IMG/VR virus record: IMGVR_UViG_3300030104_003979
Location: 1 to 43,303 of that record
DNA from: a virus
Strand: one strand, 5' to 3'
Length of the DNA stretch: 43,303 bases
Below are positions 41,343 through 43,303 of this stretch, piece after piece. Position 1 is the first letter of the stretch. Every line of letters begins with the position of its first letter. The notes under the pieces were generated by a model that searched no databases, was not told where the DNA came from, and worked only from the letters and a program-made list of their open reading frames with translations. The position numbers and the translations under genes are program-made.

Positions 41343-41362
41343 CTAATAACAAGAGGGAAACA

Positions 41363-41539
41363 ATGAAACAAAAAAATATAAACTTAAGACCAAACGAAAA
41401 CTTATACATGAGCGTTTACGAAGACGGAACAATAGAATACATTCCTGCCACACCAGAAGACCACAAAAAAGAAGTTAAAAGGTTGAGAAATCTTGGGGTT
41501 GTGTTTGCTACTGAAAAAAGAAACGATTTAGTAAAATGA
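41363..41539 (+). CDS. Small hypothetical protein under structured leader
   Basis: A 58-residue charged protein, MKQKNINLRPNENLYMSVYE then DGTIEYIPATPEDHKKEVKR. The RBS AGAGGG (41352-41357) lies in a possible sequestering hairpin. Its stop overlaps the next start (ATGA), so it could be a leader gene that couples translation to the following enzyme-like gene. No family recognised. Confidence 0.6.
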   Translation: MKQKNINLRPNENLYMSVYEDGTIEYIPATPEDHKKEVKRLRNLGVVFATEKRNDLVK

Positions 41540-42048
41540 ATATATTTATATTGAGTTGGGATCACCAAACAAATGCTCGGTGGCATTGCGACAAACATGT
41601 AGTTAAGATGCCATTGGAAACCACCCAAATGCTGAGCACCGTTTATCATCGATATACTAATAATGGTCCTTACAAACCTGTTCACCAAAAACATCCATGT
41701 ACTCTTTGGGCAGGAACCACTATTGATAACTATAAATGGTTACATCAGTTAGGTGTTTGTCTCTGTAAAGAATACACCTATCGTTACGATAGAGTTCATG
41801 CTTGTGAAAAAGTTCTTGCAATGATTACCGATCCTCCTGTAAAGTTAAAAGAAGAAGGTTTCACTACGCCCTATCAGGCAATGCCTGATGTATATAAAGA
41901 TAGAAACACTCTTGTTGCTTATCATAATTATTATATAAATGAAAAAGCGAGGTTTTGTAAATGGAAAAGAAGACCAATACCAAAGTTCATGCAAACAGTC
42001 ATGGTGCAAATGTTATCCCATTCAAGACAAAATCGACCCCAATCATAG
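41536..42048 (+). CDS. Conserved phage protein with HCDKHVVKM motif, unknown function
   Basis: A 170-residue protein with several strongly patterned blocks: MNIFILSWDHQTNARWHCDK (residues 1-20), HVVKMPLETTQMLSTVYHR, HQKHPCTLWAGTTIDNYKWL, CKEYTYRYDRVH, AMPDVYK and YHNYYINEKARFCKWKRRPI. His, Cys, Asp and Lys clusters suggest an enzyme or a metal site. The family is widespread in phages, but I know of no established role. It is translationally coupled to the preceding small gene and its 3' end overlaps a zinc-ribbon gene by 88 nt. A nucleotide or DNA-modification role is only a guess from context. Confidence 0.75.
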   Translation: MNIFILSWDHQTNARWHCDKHVVKMPLETTQMLSTVYHRYTNNGPYKPVHQKHPCTLWAGTTIDNYKWLHQLGVCLCKEYTYRYDRVHACEKVLAMITDPPVKLKEEGFTTPYQAMPDVYKDRNTLVAYHNYYINEKARFCKWKRRPIPKFMQTVMVQMLSHSRQNRPQS

Positions 42049-42188
42049 AAGAAACTACTGTTGACGTATTAGTTTGTAATATTTGTTCTAATAACACTTT
42101 CCATTTGGTAAAGGGTGATAAAGAAGGCGGTGATGTTGCTTGTTCTTCATGCGGTTTTTTAGTAAGAGGTAAATGGATAATAAAATAA
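41961..42188 (+). CDS. Zinc-ribbon protein overlapping the preceding gene
   Basis: A 75-residue protein with CNICSNNTFHLVKGD (Cys-x2-Cys) and VACSSCGFLVRGKWI (Cys-x2-Cys), a typical zinc ribbon, after a Lys/Thr/Asn-rich start MEKKTNTKVHANSHGANVIP. GAGG lies at 41951-41954 upstream of ATG 41961. There is an 88-nt overlap in a different frame with the preceding gene; both frames look real because each carries family-like motifs. The role may be RNA or DNA binding. Confidence 0.65.
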   Translation: MEKKTNTKVHANSHGANVIPFKTKSTPIIEETTVDVLVCNICSNNTFHLVKGDKEGGDVACSSCGFLVRGKWIIK

Positions 42189-42210
42189 GACTAAATAAGA
42201 CTTAACCTAC

Positions 42211-42278
42211 GACTTTCTCCCCATATATACTATAAATACTAAATTAACGCTTTTAGAAAGAAAGCAGGAAGAAAGTAA
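42211..42278 (+). promoter_or_regulatory. Promoter-like stretch and purine-rich leader
   Basis: GACTTTCTCCCC 42211-42222 is followed by TATACT 42226-42231 and TATAAAT 42231-42237. The 20-mer leader 42259-42278 matches 26102-26121 at 18 of 20 bases and contains the ribosome-binding-like AGGAAGAA. The same leader behind two A/T-rich promoter-like sites suggests a shared control class. Confidence 0.45.
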
Positions 42279-42279
42279 A

Positions 42280-42459
42280 ATGACAATTAGTACAATAACA
42301 CAAGAAGAGTTTCACCACTTTGTTAAAATTCAACACTCTGGTGAATACAACATGGTTGACAGTACAGTAGCTGACATTATAGGTATTGATTCTACTCAGC
42401 ACATGTTTATTCTAAAAAACTATGAAGAACTTGAACAAAAATACGGTTCAGGGGAATAA
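42280..42459 (+). CDS. Small hypothetical protein
   Basis: A 59-residue protein, MTISTITQEEFHHFVKIQHS then GEYNMVDSTVADIIGIDSTQ and a helical end NYEELEQKYGSG. AGGAAGAAAG precedes ATG 42280. Short proteins of this kind (helix, GEYNM, acidic helix) occur in marine phages; the role is unknown. It is followed after two bases by the next gene. Confidence 0.6.
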   Translation: MTISTITQEEFHHFVKIQHSGEYNMVDSTVADIIGIDSTQHMFILKNYEELEQKYGSGE

Positions 42460-42461
42460 CT

Positions 42462-42911
42462 ATGGGTGATAGATGTAGCATACAGTTTGTCCAAAAAACT
42501 AAAGGTCTTAACGACAAACCTGTTACTTTTAAATCTGTTGTATTGTTTAATCACTGGGGAGGTACGTCCTTCCCAGAGTATGCAAAAGAATGGTTAGACA
42601 AACACAACAAGCGACTTGCAAGTTCTCGCAAGAAAAATTGGTGTGACCCCATTACTCGTATGGACCCAAATCAGTTAATGATGCAGTTTATACGAGACCT
42701 TGCAAGAAACGAAGACTATGATTCTAGTCATGATTGCAAGTCGCACACATTTTATTATATGGAAGAACCACACTCTAGACCAACTAATCCTAGATATTTT
42801 TCAACTAGTCTATATTTAGGAGCGGATGAAAACCATGGAGATAACTCAGACAATGGGCATTTTATAATAGATGTGCCTGAGCCCATGTATTTAGAGGACG
42901 AAAAAAAGTAA
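42462..42911 (+). CDS. Conserved phage protein of unknown function (MGDR...HWGG type)
   Basis: A 149-residue protein beginning MGDRCSIQFVQKTKG, with VVLFNHWGGTSFPEYAKEWL and MDPNQLMMQFIRDLARNED. A late region has NHGDNSDNGHFIIDVPEP. The MGDRxxI...HWGG combination recurs in many phage early or middle genes without a known role. GGGG at 42451-42454 serves as RBS. A stem-loop leader for the next transcript follows its stop. Confidence 0.65.
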   Translation: MGDRCSIQFVQKTKGLNDKPVTFKSVVLFNHWGGTSFPEYAKEWLDKHNKRLASSRKKNWCDPITRMDPNQLMMQFIRDLARNEDYDSSHDCKSHTFYYMEEPHSRPTNPRYFSTSLYLGADENHGDNSDNGHFIIDVPEPMYLEDEKK

Positions 42912-42921
42912 ATCAAGTAAA

Positions 42922-42968
42922 GGGTAGATAGGTACTAAGTGTAATCAAGTCGAACAACCTATCTACCC
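42922..42968 (+). promoter_or_regulatory. Leader hairpin sharing its stem with the 41.3-kb element
   Basis: GGGTAGATAGGT 42922-42933 pairs perfectly with ACCTATCTACCC 42957-42968 (12 bp). The loop is 23 nt with inner ACT/AGT pairs. The 5' arm with its flanking A (42921-42932) is identical to 41254-41265, and the 3' arm matches 41331-41341. CCCT 42967-42970 next to AATAAATTAACAGGAG offers a weak alternative pairing with the SD. Confidence 0.65.
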
Positions 42969-42993
42969 CTAATAAATTAACAGGAGATATATT

Positions 42994-43029
42994 ATGAGAC
43001 AAATAACTAAAGAGAGGATAAGTAAGTGA
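42994..43029 (+). CDS. Possible 11-residue leader peptide
   Basis: ATG 42994, seven bases after CAGGAG, opens MRQITKERISK and stops at TGA 43027-43029, which overlaps the GTG start of the last gene. Good spacing and coupling suggest a translated leader; the length alone proves nothing. Confidence 0.35.
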   Translation: MRQITKERISK

Positions 43030-43303
43030 GTAATAAAATAATTAAGACAATTTATTTAGATGATTGGTTTACAAATTATATATTTGAAGATGAACTGAAT
43101 TCTAGAGGTTTAGATTTAAATAGAAATTTTAGAGAGGAGGCAATAGGTAATCTAGGAGATTGGTTGCCAATATCTTGTATAACTAATTGGGAAGAAATAA
43201 AATCTTTATTAAACGAAGTAGATGATAAAAATTTAAATTTAGGTGATGAAAAGTTAGGAGATTACTTTGAGTCTCAAGGAGAAATTGGTTGGGAGGGTGG
43301 ATA
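43026..43303 (+). CDS. Hypothetical acidic protein, 3'-truncated
   Basis: GTG 43026 opens a frame that runs to the right window edge (92 complete codons). The product begins MSNKIIKTIYLDDWFTNYIF with EDELNSRGLDLNRNFREEAI, and continues acidic with several Trp. AGAGAGG lies at 43010-43016 upstream and the start overlaps the stop of the 11-codon frame. I do not recognise a family. The end of the gene is outside the window. Confidence 0.55.
   Translation, partial: MSNKIIKTIYLDDWFTNYIFEDELNSRGLDLNRNFREEAIGNLGDWLPISCITNWEEIKSLLNEVDDKNLNLGDEKLGDYFESQGEIGWEGG

Noticed and set aside
1-43303. Integrase, repressor, attachment site, CRISPR array or insertion sequence
   Set aside because: I looked for recombinase motifs, regularly spaced repeats and terminal inverted repeats with a transposase and saw none, so there is no support here for a temperate lifestyle or mobile elements.

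Overview
The window is an AT-rich stretch of double-stranded DNA phage genome. Every gene I can support lies on the + strand, the genes are packed with short overlaps, and both ends cut through a gene. Gene content fits a marine, short-tailed (podovirus-like) Caudoviricetes phage of the kind common in ocean viromes. The evidence is an HK97-fold/gpT-like major capsid protein, P22/SU10-type tail adaptor and nozzle-like proteins, and a virion-borne GroES-like protein. A run of tiny lysine-rich proteins typical of marine phages and a family A DNA polymerase point the same way. The host cannot be read from the sequence; a low-GC marine bacterium such as the SAR11 group is a guess from composition. 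I see no integrase, tRNA, CRISPR array or insertion sequence. Terminase, portal and endolysin are not recognisable here and probably lie outside the window.

Layout. (1) 1-5.2 kb: end of an acidic low-complexity protein, two membrane proteins that look like lysis functions, a GroES-like co-chaperonin, a scaffold-like protein, and the major capsid protein followed by a strong terminator. (2) 5.35-8.7 kb: putative decoration proteins and a cluster of very small, very basic proteins. (3) 8.7-17.7 kb: head-tail adaptors, beta-rich fibre/adhesion proteins with TIG, Ig-like, LamG-like and SPRY-like regions, and a P22 gp10-like stabilisation/nozzle protein. (4) 17.7-26.0 kb: four large proteins (528, 314, 832 and 1098 aa) that by position and composition are candidate internal (ejection) proteins. 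(5) 26.1-32.6 kb, behind an extended -10 promoter: SNF2-type helicase, conserved marine-phage replication-module proteins, an archaeo-eukaryotic (TOTE-like) primase and a UvrD-like helicase. (6) 32.7-41.0 kb: a DUF932 protein, then a likely DNA-base hypermodification and nucleotide module. It holds a hypermodification-family protein, a GT-B glycosyltransferase, a thymidylate-synthase homologue, a DUF1599-like protein, DNA polymerase A and an HD phosphohydrolase. (7) 41.0-43.3 kb: a 317-nt structured non-coding region and small unknown genes.

How it fits together. The right half can be read as one programme: make a modified pyrimidine (thymidylate-synthase homologue), adjust nucleotide pools (HD and DUF1599-like proteins), replicate (primase, helicases, PolA), and decorate the base in DNA (hypermodification protein and glycosyltransferase). 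The most unusual non-coding signal is a set of leader hairpins just upstream of ribosome binding sites at 29.5, 34.0, 41.3 and 42.9 kb. Two of them share the same stem, and the 3' arms carry pyrimidine tracts that could alternatively pair with the Shine-Dalgarno sequence. A comparable overlapping-stem leader sits at 5.3 kb. No searches or folding programs were run; family names rest on recognised motifs and gene order.
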